64,000 bases of DNA from Alteromonas stellipolaris (lineage in GTDB: Bacteria; Pseudomonadota; Gammaproteobacteria; Enterobacterales; Alteromonadaceae): NCBI RefSeq assembly GCF_001562115.1, contig NZ_CP013926.1:4402001-4466000 (forward strand). Direction: 5' to 3'. This document shows, piece by piece, positions 34,412-43,254 of the stretch. The stretch's first letter is position 1, and each line of letters starts with the position of its first letter. The position numbers and the translations under genes are program-made. The notes under the pieces were generated by a model that was not told the DNA's origin, did not search any database, and worked only from the letters and a program-made list of their open reading frames with translations.

Positions 34412-34999
34412 ATGATGAAGTTCTTCTTAAGCGCCCGCATTGGTATTTTTGTCGCGATAGCAGGCATGCTTTTTTATCCTACAACATATGCAGAAGATAT
34501 CGAAGCGCCTGACTATCAAGAGGTAGAATGGACACAGCTAATGCCTGAGGAAGATTTGGCAGCACTGCTCAATCCGCCAGATTATTTAGCCGGTATTGAA
34601 GATGGTTCTCAAGAAGATTCAGTGGAAGCCTTTGGTAACCAGGAATTTGACAACGAAACCACTAACCGTTTTCAACAGGCACTGACATCTACGCAAGTTG
34701 TTAAAACCTTTGAGAATAAGCCTATCCGTATTCCTGGTTTTATTGTTCCGCTTGAAAGTAGCGAGTCGAAAATGGTCACAGAGTTTTTTATCGTACCTTA
34801 CTTCGGTGCGTGCATTCATATGCCGCCACCACCGCCCAATCAAATTATTTACGTAAGTGTTGAGGAAGGTGTTGAGCTAGAAAGCTTATACGATCCATTC
34901 TGGTTTGAAGGTACCTTGGCTATCGACACTACTGAAAATGCAATGGGCACCGCAGCGTACCGTTTAGAGCACGTTAATGTGCAACCTTACGAGGGATAA
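34412..34999 (+). CDS. DUF3299 domain exported protein (zinc island, first copy)
   Basis: A 195-residue exported protein with a signal peptide (cleaved near TYA, residue 27) and a C-terminal DUF3299 domain from about residue 95. It is marked by IRIPGFIVPLESSESKMVTEFFIVPYFGACIHMPPPPPNQIIYVSVEEG. The conserved Cys and His of GACIH next to the proline run are plausible metal ligands. DUF3299 proteins accompany the zinc-regulated ABC system in Vibrio. The stop codon abuts the next start (TAAATG), so translation is coupled. Confidence 0.85.
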   Translation: MMKFFLSARIGIFVAIAGMLFYPTTYAEDIEAPDYQEVEWTQLMPEEDLAALLNPPDYLAGIEDGSQEDSVEAFGNQEFDNETTNRFQQALTSTQVVKTFENKPIRIPGFIVPLESSESKMVTEFFIVPYFGACIHMPPPPPNQIIYVSVEEGVELESLYDPFWFEGTLAIDTTENAMGTAAYRLEHVNVQPYEG

Positions 35000-35458
35000 A
35001 TGATGACACGATTTAATAAACTATTATCTACCCTGCTTGCCTCTTTAACGGTTGTTTCTGCCGCGCATGCGTGCGACCTGCATGGTGGTGGTAATATGGG
35101 TTTTGGCTTTAACCGATTACACCCCCTTGCTCAGCAACATTATCAGGCGTCAGCTTTCAAAACCCTGTCGGTTAAACACGCTAAACAGGTGGATGTTGTT
35201 GTTGATGAAGCCGCCACAGCCAAAATATCTTACGTAATACCGCTACGCTATCGTGATGTAAATGTGAGTTTTATAGGTAGCGATGACGTAGAAATAGTGG
35301 GCGAAAGCGCGGTATTGCTGGAACAAGATTCTGGCGTTTACAACTTAACATTTACGGTAAAGCGCCCAGGCTCGTCGCACATTTCAATTCAAATAAATGG
35401 ATTGAGTGACGGTAAGCCTTTTTCACTAAATCAGAAAATTGAACTGCGCTCAGCATAA
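35000..35458 (+). CDS. Secreted protein of unknown function within the DUF3299 operon
   Basis: This is a 152-residue exported protein. The signal peptide ends near SAAHA (residue 23) and the mature N-terminus begins CDLHGGGNMGFGFNRLHPLAQQHY, whose Cys and three His look suited to metal binding. The rest (VDVVVDEAATAKISYVIPLRYRDVNVSFIGSDDVEIV ... SSHISIQINGLSDGKPFSLNQKIEL) reads as a small beta-sandwich of the Ig/copper-chaperone type. I do not recognise the family. It sits between two DUF3299 genes with no gap to the first and 3 bases to the second, so it is part of the same zinc module. Confidence 0.8.
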   Translation: MMTRFNKLLSTLLASLTVVSAAHACDLHGGGNMGFGFNRLHPLAQQHYQASAFKTLSVKHAKQVDVVVDEAATAKISYVIPLRYRDVNVSFIGSDDVEIVGESAVLLEQDSGVYNLTFTVKRPGSSHISIQINGLSDGKPFSLNQKIELRSA

Positions 35459-35461
35459 AAA

Positions 35462-36229
35462 GTGGATAAAGGTGTGAGTAAAGTCACGGCTAAAGATAAG
35501 AGGCAAGCTGCAATTAACGCTAAGCGCAAGCCACTTAAGACCGTACTACTCCTTTTACTTTTCTTAGTGGCTGGCAGTGTGTTCGCTAGGCTAGTTCAAC
35601 TTTATTGGCCCAGCATAAAACACCAATTTACCACAAGCGAAGCGCTGTACCAGACCAGCACCCCTAAGTTACAGGCCTTATTCAGCCAAGAAGTTGAACA
35701 AAAAAGTGTGCTACGTTTAGGTTGGCAAGACTTACTGCCTGAACAAGAAGAAGCTACGTTACGTCAATATCAATCGGGTAATGCTGCAAGTGAATTATCG
35801 CCGGCTCAAATCGGCACCGTTCAGTCTATAACGAATCAGCTGCTGTTATCTATTCAAGCCAGTAGTGATGAAAATTACAAATCAGCCCTTCACTCAACCA
35901 ACATAGTACAAACCGTTTTAGGCAAAGTAATTTCTATTTCTGGCTTTATTGTTCCGATAGAAGTGAATGAAGATCGCACATTGCAGAGCTTTTTCGTAGT
36001 GCCTTACTACGGCGCCTGTATTCATTTTCCACCTCCCCCACCCAATCAAATTATTTTTGTACAACTGCCCGATGGATTTGCTCATCACAATTTGGCCGAT
36101 GCATTTACCTTAACGGGTATTTTAGAACAAGGCATGTTTGAAGACCCTCTTGGAACCTCAGCTTATACCCTAAACGTATACGACATAAAGGCTTACCACG
36201 GTCAGCCCGATGACTTTCGTGCTCACTAG
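35462..36229 (+). CDS. DUF3299 domain protein (second copy), membrane-anchored
   Basis: This 255-residue protein starts at GTG 35462, three bases after the previous stop. A basic N-terminus precedes one membrane segment (TVLLLLLFLVAGSVFARLVQLYW, about 29-51), so it is anchored rather than cleaved. The DUF3299 domain follows from about 150: GKVISISGFIVPIEVNEDRTLQSFFVVPYYGACIHFPPPPPNQIIFVQLPDG, nearly the same as in the first copy, including the GACIH motif. Having one free and one anchored DUF3299 protein suggests a periplasmic relay. Confidence 0.85.
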   Translation: MDKGVSKVTAKDKRQAAINAKRKPLKTVLLLLLFLVAGSVFARLVQLYWPSIKHQFTTSEALYQTSTPKLQALFSQEVEQKSVLRLGWQDLLPEQEEATLRQYQSGNAASELSPAQIGTVQSITNQLLLSIQASSDENYKSALHSTNIVQTVLGKVISISGFIVPIEVNEDRTLQSFFVVPYYGACIHFPPPPPNQIIFVQLPDGFAHHNLADAFTLTGILEQGMFEDPLGTSAYTLNVYDIKAYHGQPDDFRAH

Positions 36230-36257
36230 GCTTATTCAGAGAATAGGCGTTATTTTT
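36230..36257 (+). terminator. Probable terminator of the DUF3299 operon
   Basis: An 8-bp stem (36230-36237 with 36241-36248, one G-T pair, loop AGA) is followed by GTTATTTTT. Confidence 0.6.
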
Positions 36258-36342
36258 CCAAAAACGCTGATAAATATTTGTTAGCTATGTTCATGGGTGT
36301 TTATAGCGTCTAAAGGGCATTTAGTAGGTGTTTTGCGAGCTT

Positions 36343-37476
36343 CTAGTTTTCATCTAGCTGGCAAGCAACTAATTGTTGCTCCCACATACCACTAATGTCA
36401 TCAGCGCCCGCCTTAGAAGCAACCTGTTCATTAATAATCACTTCTATACGGCTTTCTAAACAATCATCCAATTCTTTTTCTGATATTGCATCATCTACAA
36501 TGTTGTAGCTGAAAATACCTTCATTAGTGATCATAATTGCTTTAAGCCTTTCCACTTTTAGTTTGTCTAGACGGAGCTTGTCTAACCAACCATGCAGCGC
36601 GCTTCGGTTAAATACAATGTAAGGCGAAAAACGCCACCCCATACTTTGAAAGCCTTCTCCGCTATTTTCAATTTTAACAAAGCCGCTTTGTGGTAGGGGC
36701 ATATCGTTAATATTGCGCGCTTGATTGTGCTTATGGTGGTGATGATCATGATGCTCGCTATCAGTGTTTTCATGAGTATGATGTTCGTCATCATAAGAAT
36801 GGTGAGGTATAGGTTGCTTCATTGCTTTAACCACATCAGAAGCACCGTCTAGCAACGATGGCGCTAACTTTCCATGTTGTGCAAAAACAATATCAGGCAT
36901 GGGATTGCGGCGGTTAGCAACATAATCAATGAGCAGCTGCTTAGATTCCTCTTGGTACAAATCTTCTTTATTACCTACGACAATATCCGCAACATCAATT
37001 TGCTGATTAAACGTCTCATGCAGGGTGTAGCGTATATCTGTAAGCTTTCTGGCATCAACCAAAGTGATATTCTTTTGAATATTGAGCACCTCTTGATAAT
37101 GCTCGGCAGATAACACTTCTAATACTTCTCTTGGGTGCCCTAGCCCCGTAGGCTCTATTAATAAACGATGGGGTCGAGATCGCGCAAGCAACTGATTAAG
37201 CGCAATTTGCATAGACAATCCTGATGCACAGCACATACAACCGCCGGGTACTTCACGCACAAACACACCGCTTTGTTCGGTATGAGCGCCCTCAAAAAAG
37301 CCGCCATCTATACCAATTTCGCCAAACTCATTGACTAAAACAGCCCACCGCTCATTCTTTGGCTTAGCTTCTAGTAAGGATAAAATGGCGCTTGTTTTTC
37401 CTACACCCAAAAAACCACTAATAATATTAGTTGGAATAGCACTTAATTTTTCAGGCTTACCTGTTGTCATACACAC
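36343..37476 (-). CDS. CobW/COG0523 family GTP-binding zinc metallochaperone (ZigA-like)
   Basis: This is a 377-residue GTPase: Walker A GFLGVGKTSAIL near 22-33, the metal-binding CxCC motif in PGGCMCCASGL near 74-84, SLLEAKPKNERWAVLVNEFGEIGIDGG and the NKED guanine motif near 170. A His-rich linker (about 227-248, many His/Glu) precedes the C-terminal CobW domain (SMGWRFSPYIVFNRSALHGWLDKL). Such proteins deliver zinc to client enzymes under zinc starvation and are regulated by Zur. It is the third gene of the DUF2796-MerC-CobW operon. Confidence 0.9.
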   Translation of the reverse strand: MCMTTGKPEKLSAIPTNIISGFLGVGKTSAILSLLEAKPKNERWAVLVNEFGEIGIDGGFFEGAHTEQSGVFVREVPGGCMCCASGLSMQIALNQLLARSRPHRLLIEPTGLGHPREVLEVLSAEHYQEVLNIQKNITLVDARKLTDIRYTLHETFNQQIDVADIVVGNKEDLYQEESKQLLIDYVANRRNPMPDIVFAQHGKLAPSLLDGASDVVKAMKQPIPHHSYDDEHHTHENTDSEHHDHHHHKHNQARNINDMPLPQSGFVKIENSGEGFQSMGWRFSPYIVFNRSALHGWLDKLRLDKLKVERLKAIMITNEGIFSYNIVDDAISEKELDDCLESRIEVIINEQVASKAGADDISGMWEQQLVACQLDEN

Positions 37477-37491
37477 CCTTCCTGTACGCCG

Positions 37492-37911
37492 TTATTTATG
37501 TGTAATGATGTGCGGATAATCGGTTTCATTATCTGTTTGGCTGCGTAGCCTAAGATTTCGAATATGACTAAATGCGATGAAGCTAGAGCCTATTACCGTT
37601 AACACCACTTCGCCGTATTCGCCTAACACGTCATGTCCTAATACGACGGCTAGAATAAGCAAAGAGAGTCCCATACCACCGATTAACAGCATGGTATGAT
37701 TTCGGTGATAAAAGTACCCCATCATGAGTGCAATGACACTAATGGGCACAACAAAGAATAACAACGTTTTATGAAATAACTCATCATCAAAAGCTAAAGC
37801 CCCTGCTAACGGGGGAAGCAGAATTAATAAAACAGGCAACAATAAGCAATGCACCACGCATAACATAGACAGGGCTATGGCAGCTTTATCGCTTATTTTT
37901 TGAAAATTCAT
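37492..37911 (-). CDS. MerC domain membrane protein
   Basis: This 139-residue inner-membrane protein of the MerC type has four membrane segments (about 9-30, 45-64, 71-92 and 96-115). The first carries CVVHCLLLPVLL, the Cys-x3-Cys-like pair that in MerC binds mercury. It lies between a DUF2796 gene and a CobW gene with gaps of 40 and 15 bases, in a zinc-repressed setting. Transport or buffering of zinc is therefore more likely than mercury resistance; no merR or merA is near. Confidence 0.82.
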   Translation of the reverse strand: MNFQKISDKAAIALSMLCVVHCLLLPVLLILLPPLAGALAFDDELFHKTLLFFVVPISVIALMMGYFYHRNHTMLLIGGMGLSLLILAVVLGHDVLGEYGEVVLTVIGSSFIAFSHIRNLRLRSQTDNETDYPHIITHK

Positions 37912-37951
37912 TCAGTATGGTTCCTTATCTTTAACCTACCCGATTTTTAGC

Positions 37952-38548
37952 TTACCAGCTTAACGTTGGCTTACCGGCAGATAACTCTGAAAGACCTTGT
38001 CCACGCTCGGTGATCCACTGAGCTTGAATAGCGCTTAGCGATGGCATGGATTCAAATAGGGCAACAGTAATGCCCGACACCGCATCATCACAATGAAATT
38101 GATATTCAACTTCTATATTTTGATGATTTTCTTCTTCGTGTTCTTCATGATCTTCGTGCTCGTCATGTTCTTTATGCGAAACGTGTTCTTTATGCGAAGC
38201 ATGTTCGCCCTCGTGAGCTTCGTCGTGGCCGCTTTCATGATCATCATCATGCGTTTCTAATGTGTGCTCAACATTCACTAATTCGCATTTACCCTCTACA
38301 TCAATCACATTGGTATTTAATGTGAAACGTTCGGCAAGCAAATTTTGACTATTAAGTTGTTCAGTGGTTTCAGGCTCGTGCTCAAAACCAAGGGCGTCTG
38401 CTGCAGGTAATACAAGCTGAAGGTGAAGCATGTTTCCCTCTTGAGAAACCAAAAGCTCGCCTTGTCCGTGTACATGCTGCTGCGCATTTACTGTAAATCC
38501 TAAACTAGAAAATAAGAGTAAAGAGACCGCTATATGGGGCTTTTTCAT
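37952..38548 (-). CDS. DUF2796 His-rich periplasmic zinc-binding protein (ZrgA-like)
   Basis: This 198-residue exported protein has a signal peptide (cleaved near NAQ, residue 23) and the DUF2796 signature HVHGQGELLVSQEGNMLHLQLVLPAADALGFEHEP. It has a long His/Glu/Asp stretch (about 106-142: repeats of SHKEH and EHEDHEEH) expected to load zinc, and a C-terminal FHCDDAVSGITVALFESMPSLSAIQAQWI. It resembles ZrgA of Vibrio cholerae, the zinc-binding part of a second zinc-uptake system. It is the first gene of its operon, divergent from the zinc receptor with a Zur-like site between. Confidence 0.85.
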   Translation of the reverse strand: MKKPHIAVSLLLFSSLGFTVNAQQHVHGQGELLVSQEGNMLHLQLVLPAADALGFEHEPETTEQLNSQNLLAERFTLNTNVIDVEGKCELVNVEHTLETHDDDHESGHDEAHEGEHASHKEHVSHKEHDEHEDHEEHEEENHQNIEVEYQFHCDDAVSGITVALFESMPSLSAIQAQWITERGQGLSELSAGKPTLSW

Positions 38549-38721
38549 GAATCTACCTTCTTATATATTTTTCAATGATGAGCGACGACTTTTGACCGAA
38601 GTAGTATGTATACACGCTAGTCCAGTATTGTGAATCCCTGCATAGAATAAGTCAGTTAACATACGTGAAATTTTCACGCTTCTTGAACTATTTCTGAATT
38701 ATCTATTGATTTCATTTTGAT

Positions 38722-38736
38722 ACATTATAACATAAC
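38722..38736. promoter_or_regulatory. Zur-like box between the DUF2796 operon and the zinc TonB receptor
   Basis: ACATTATAACATAAC, flanked by TTTTG on the left and CAAAA on the right, equals the motif at 34359-34373 in reverse with one change. It lies 42 bases before the receptor start, where Zur would repress, and serves the divergent operon too. Confidence 0.68.
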
Positions 38737-38778
38737 ACAAAATAAGATTGAAATTATAACTTAGTATCGGGGTTAGGA

Positions 38779-41253
38779 ATGATTAGGGTCACCAAGGTAG
38801 CAGCATTAGTAAGCGCGTTGTTATCAACAAGCGCGTTAGCACAAATTATAGAAGGCACTGTGCTCAATAAAAATGGCAATGCCGTAGCAGGAGCAAAGGT
38901 TGAAGTAGAAGGAACTAATCAAAGCACGGTAACCAACAGTGATGGAAAATTCTCGCTACGTGATGTGAGTAACGGCAAAGCCGAGTTGCATATTTCGGCA
39001 CCCAACTTTGCACACCTTCATCAAGATATTACGCTGGTAGAAGGCGAGCCGCTGCAACTTTCATTTACGCTAAATCGTTCTCCAATTGAAGTGGTGGACG
39101 TACTTGCTACGCCCATTCATTTGTCAGTGATGGAATCTGCATCACCGGTTAGTGTGTTGGCAGGCGATACGCTTCGCCGCCAACAAACATCTACCCTAGG
39201 CGATAGTTTAGAAAAAGTGGCCGGTGTACATACTAGCTTTCACGCAAAGGTAGCCAGTACACCTGTTATTCGTGGGTTAAGTGGCCCAAGAGTACTTATT
39301 GCGCAAAATGGTTTAGATGTGAGCGATGTTTCACGAGTAGGCCCTGATCATTCGGTGGCATCAGAGGCATCAACGGCCCAGCAAATTGAAGTTCTTCGTG
39401 GCCCAGCAACCTTGTTCTACGGTAGTGGCGCAGTTGGCGGTGTTGTGAATGTAGTAGATGGTCGCATACCTACCGATAGCACAACGCGAGGCGAATGGTT
39501 ACTTGAAACCAACTCGGTTGATGACCAGCAGCTTGGCTCTTTCAATGTAACCACGGGGAATGAGTCTTTCGCCTTTTATGCCGATGGGTATTGGCGCGAA
39601 TCTAATGACTACGATGTTCCTGTTTCACCTGAAGCAGAGCACGACGATCATGACGAAGAAGAGCATGATGAAGATCAGGCGAGAGTAGTAGAGAACAGCA
39701 ACGAAGCGTCGAGTGGCTTCACCGTTGGCACCAGTTACTTGTTTGATAAAGGCTATGTAGGGCTTTCAGTTGAGCAATTTAATCGTGAATACGGTATTCC
39801 TGGTCACACCCATGGCGAAGAAGAACATGATGACGACCATGAAGAAGGCTTAGAAGAAGAGCACCATGAAGAAGAATCCGTTTTTGCAGACCTAGAGCAA
39901 ACCCGAGTTCAACTTCAAGGTGAGTACAATGTTGAAGGCAGTTGGGTAAAACAAATTCAGTTACGGGGTGGGTTTACCGACTATGAACACGCTGAAATTG
40001 AGCACGGTGAAACGGGCACCTTGTTTGAAAATGAGACCCATGAATTAAAACTCGATGTTTTACACGCGCCAATGAATGACTGGAACGGCGCGGTAAGCTT
40101 TCATTACAAAAACAGCGATGCATCAGCCCAAGGTGAAGAAGCCTTTACTCCCCCTTCGGTTACTGAAACCTTTGCGATGGCCATCATGGAAGAAAAGCGC
40201 TTTGATGATGTACTTGTTCAACTCGGTGCCCGTATAGAACATGTATCGCTAGAAGCTGATAACGTTTTATTGCCTTCTTTGGATACACATGATCATGACG
40301 AAGAGCATGATGATGATGGCCACAATGAAGATGCCCACGACGACGAGAATGACGACGAGCATGAAGACACTCTAGTATTTCCTATCGATGAATCCTTTAC
40401 TGCATTAAGCATCTCGGCGGGTTTGGTATGGGACTTTGCACCAGGCTACAACGTGGGTATCTCAGTATCTCTTTCAGAGCGTGCGCCATCAGCCTCTGAG
40501 CTACTGTCATTTGGCCCACATATTGGCACCAGTACTTATGAAGTCGGGGCTTTATTCGCCTTTCATGAAGAAGAAGGCGAAGCGCATATAGAGCTTGGTG
40601 AAGGCAGTATTGAACTTGAAACTGCTAATAATATCGACCTTACCTTACGTAAAACCGAAGGTAACTTAGGGTTTGTATTAAATGCGTTTTATAACCAAAT
40701 CGACAACTATTACTACCAAACCAATACAGGCCTTTTCGCTGAAAGCGGACATGACCATGATGAAGAAGAAGGTGGTGATGATCACGACGAACACACTGAT
40801 GAACTGCCAGTTTATATTTTCAAAACTGACGATGTAATATTGCATGGTTTTGAAGCACAAGTTGCATGGCAAACCACAGATGAATTCAAAACCACGGTAT
40901 TTGCCGACTACGTGAGAGCACGTTTACAAGATGGCGGCGATTTGCCTCGCACTCCACCGCTTCGGGTTGGTACGCAGTTTAGCTACCAAACTGAACGATT
41001 AAGTGCCCACCTCGATATTACACGTTACGAAGAGCAAGACCGTATTGGTGAAGGTGAAACAGCTACCGATGGCTACACCCTAGTAGATGCCAGTGTGTCT
41101 TACGACTTAGATGTACTTAATCAAGATATTTCAGTGTATTTGAAAGGCACAAACCTGACCGATACCGAAGCCAGAGTACATACTTCATTCTTAAAAGATA
41201 TTGCGCCACGACCTGGCCGCAGCTTTGCACTTGGTGTGAGGGGGTATTTCTAA
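38779..41253 (+). CDS. TonB-dependent zinc receptor (ZnuD-like), His/Asp-rich
   Basis: This 824-residue outer-membrane receptor has a signal peptide (to about 21), then a carboxypeptidase-regulatory-like domain (about 23-90: IIEGTVLNKNGNAVAGAKVEVEG). The plug follows (about 105-220: SVLAGDTLRRQQTSTLGDSLEKVAGVHTSFHAKVASTPVIRGLSGPRVLI ... IEVLRGPATLFYGSGAVGGVVNVV) and then the barrel. Four loops carry dense His/Asp/Glu runs (about 290-303, 345-370, 508-534 and 655-672), as in ZnuD-type receptors that capture zinc at the surface. Setting and Zur-like box agree. The domain order is somewhat longer than in ZnuD of Neisseria because of the N-terminal domain. Confidence 0.9.
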   Translation: MIRVTKVAALVSALLSTSALAQIIEGTVLNKNGNAVAGAKVEVEGTNQSTVTNSDGKFSLRDVSNGKAELHISAPNFAHLHQDITLVEGEPLQLSFTLNRSPIEVVDVLATPIHLSVMESASPVSVLAGDTLRRQQTSTLGDSLEKVAGVHTSFHAKVASTPVIRGLSGPRVLIAQNGLDVSDVSRVGPDHSVASEASTAQQIEVLRGPATLFYGSGAVGGVVNVVDGRIPTDSTTRGEWLLETNSVDDQQLGSFNVTTGNESFAFYADGYWRESNDYDVPVSPEAEHDDHDEEEHDEDQARVVENSNEASSGFTVGTSYLFDKGYVGLSVEQFNREYGIPGHTHGEEEHDDDHEEGLEEEHHEEESVFADLEQTRVQLQGEYNVEGSWVKQIQLRGGFTDYEHAEIEHGETGTLFENETHELKLDVLHAPMNDWNGAVSFHYKNSDASAQGEEAFTPPSVTETFAMAIMEEKRFDDVLVQLGARIEHVSLEADNVLLPSLDTHDHDEEHDDDGHNEDAHDDENDDEHEDTLVFPIDESFTALSISAGLVWDFAPGYNVGISVSLSERAPSASELLSFGPHIGTSTYEVGALFAFHEEEGEAHIELGEGSIELETANNIDLTLRKTEGNLGFVLNAFYNQIDNYYYQTNTGLFAESGHDHDEEEGGDDHDEHTDELPVYIFKTDDVILHGFEAQVAWQTTDEFKTTVFADYVRARLQDGGDLPRTPPLRVGTQFSYQTERLSAHLDITRYEEQDRIGEGETATDGYTLVDASVSYDLDVLNQDISVYLKGTNLTDTEARVHTSFLKDIAPRPGRSFALGVRGYF

Positions 41254-41291
41254 AAGTCGTTTTTAAAAGCAGCTGTTAAAATTTGACGTGT

Positions 41292-41326
41292 AGAATGGCA
41301 GTATAAACACTGCCATTCTTGTTTTT
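41292..41326 (+). terminator. Terminator of the zinc receptor gene
   Basis: An 11-bp perfect stem (41292-41302 with 41309-41319, loop ATAAAC) is followed by TGTTTTT. Confidence 0.88.
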
Positions 41327-41509
41327 GCTAACGTGTTTAATCGCTTTTTCTTCTAAACGCTAGTTACCTTTGCTCTCGTTGAAAATGTAATACAGACATA
41401 AGTCGGAAATATTGGCTATTCTGTCGTGCAAGCTAAACTATACCTACACGGCAAGGTATAGTGATTAACGTGGTATTTATTCAATTAATAACAATGAAAA
41501 GAAAACGCG

Positions 41510-43051
41510 ATGAACTCAATAAATTCAACAATTAAAAGCAAGGCATTGTGGTTTGTTTTAGTGACATTGTTCGCTATTACCGCGAATGCAGCAGAAGACA
41601 CACATGAACGTACTATCGATATCGATAGCCATGTAGTGACCGAACATGAAACCAAAATATTAGGTAAGCGCGTGAAATACAGTGCCACAACAGGCACACA
41701 ACCGGTGTGGAATAACAAAGATGACGCAGTCGCTACATTGTTTTACACCTATTACCAGCGCACCGATATAAAAGACAATGGGTCTCGCCCACTTGTTATT
41801 TCTTTTAACGGCGGCCCTGGTTCAGCATCAGTATGGATGCACGTAGCGTATACGGGCCCTCGAATTTTAAATATTGATGATGAAGGCTACCCCGTACAGC
41901 CTTATGGCGTGCAAACCAACCCGTATTCAATACTAGATGTGGCAGACATCGTATTTGTTAACCCCGTCAATACTGGGTACAGCCGCATACTGGAGAATGA
42001 AGATGGTGAAATGCCGTCAAAAGAAGCACAGAAGAGCATGTTTTTTGGCGTCAACGCTGACATCAGCTACCTTGCAGATTGGGTCAATACCTTTGTGACT
42101 CGCCATAACCGCTGGCGTTCACCGAAATACCTTATTGGTGAAAGCTATGGTACTACTCGGGTATCGGGCTTAGCCCTTGAATTACAAAACCGCCAGTGGA
42201 TGTATTTAAATGGTGTAATATTAGTATCGCCTACCGATATTGGTATTGAACGCAATGGGCCAGTAAAAGCCGCAAATCGACTACCGTATTTTGCCGCCAC
42301 CGCGTGGTATCACAACAAGTTAGCCCCTGAACTTCAAAACAAAGACTTAACCGAACTGCTTCCTGAAGTAGAAGATTTCACCATCAACACGCTTATTCCA
42401 GCGCTGGCGAAAGGTGGCTTTATTGGTACTGAGGAAAAACGTAGCGTGCTTGCAAAAATGGCGCGTTATTCAGGGTTATCGGAAGACGCAATTTCACAAA
42501 ACAATCTTGATGTAAGCACCGCCTATTTCTGGAAATCGTTACTTCGTGATGAAGGTAAAACTTTAGGCCGATTAGATAGCCGCTATTTGGGTATCGATGC
42601 TAAGCAAGCGGGTGATAGACCCGATTACTGGGCCGAACTAACGTCGTGGCTACACTCGTTTACCCCCGCGATTAACTACTACTTGCGAGAAGAGTTAAAT
42701 TACAAAACTGACACCAAATATAATATGTTTGGCGATGTTCACCCATGGGACAGAAGTGGCAATAAATCTGGTGAAAATTTGCGCCTTGCCATGGCACAAA
42801 ACCCCTATTTAAATGTGATGATTCAAGCAGGTTACTACGATGGCGCCACCAACTATTTTGATGCCAAATATACCATGTGGCAGCTTGATCAAAGCGGCAT
42901 TATGCAAGACCGCCTAAGCTTTAAAGGCTATAGAAGCGGGCATATGATGTACTTGCGACGAGACGACCTAAAGCAGTCTAACCAAGACTTACGCGATTTC
43001 ATCAAAAACAGTACACCTGAAAAGGGTGAACCCGCGATGTATCGCCGTTAA
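41510..43051 (+). CDS. Exported S10 family serine carboxypeptidase-like protein
   Basis: This 513-residue exported peptidase of family S10 has a signal peptide to about residue 27. The oxyanion motif SFNGGPGSASVWMH lies near 100-113 and the nucleophile Ser in LIGESYGTTRVSGLAL near 206. The acid is probably the Asp of AGYYDGATNYFDA near 450, with His in YRSGHMMYL near 478. All parts of the triad are present. It should remove C-terminal residues from peptides in the periplasm or outside. It is followed by a degraded repeat element, not a terminator. Confidence 0.9.
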   Translation: MNSINSTIKSKALWFVLVTLFAITANAAEDTHERTIDIDSHVVTEHETKILGKRVKYSATTGTQPVWNNKDDAVATLFYTYYQRTDIKDNGSRPLVISFNGGPGSASVWMHVAYTGPRILNIDDEGYPVQPYGVQTNPYSILDVADIVFVNPVNTGYSRILENEDGEMPSKEAQKSMFFGVNADISYLADWVNTFVTRHNRWRSPKYLIGESYGTTRVSGLALELQNRQWMYLNGVILVSPTDIGIERNGPVKAANRLPYFAATAWYHNKLAPELQNKDLTELLPEVEDFTINTLIPALAKGGFIGTEEKRSVLAKMARYSGLSEDAISQNNLDVSTAYFWKSLLRDEGKTLGRLDSRYLGIDAKQAGDRPDYWAELTSWLHSFTPAINYYLREELNYKTDTKYNMFGDVHPWDRSGNKSGENLRLAMAQNPYLNVMIQAGYYDGATNYFDAKYTMWQLDQSGIMQDRLSFKGYRSGHMMYLRRDDLKQSNQDLRDFIKNSTPEKGEPAMYRR

Positions 43052-43064
43052 AAGGCGATAAAAA

Positions 43065-43107
43065 AATGGGGTCAGTGTACTTTTAGCCTTAATTAACACT
43101 GCCCCTA
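43065..43107. repeat. Degenerate REP-like palindrome (TGGGGTCAGTGT ... ACACTGCCCC)
   Basis: The left arm ATGGGGTCAGTGTAC and right arm AACACTGCCCC pair imperfectly around an AT-rich centre. The TGGGGTCAG(A/T)GTAC start is known from REP hairpins of gammaproteobacteria that are mobilised by IS200-like TnpREP proteins. No such transposase is in the window. Related ACTGGCCCCAT and GCTGGCCCCAT words occur at 43966 and 44028. Confidence 0.5.
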
Positions 43108-43254
43108 TTTACACTCTTCTCCTATTAACATCTTGGCCTATTCACATTTGGCCCCTATTAAGTCGCTAACCCCATCAATGCTCGGCAAATGTGCTATTCT
43201 GCGCGCCTAGAATCAGTTCAAGCAAAATATTCTGTTAAAAGGACAAACCTTCCG

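Noticed and set aside
37492..37911. Mercury-resistance interpretation of the MerC-like gene
   Set aside because: No merR, merT, merP or merA is nearby, and the operon and Zur-like box point to zinc.
43189..43254. Upstream ATG giving a 22-residue extension of the spermidine-synthase-like protein (MCYSA...)
   Set aside because: The ATG overlaps an extended -10 element and the extension does not look like the family; the resemblance of MCYSA to the start of other families is a coincidence.
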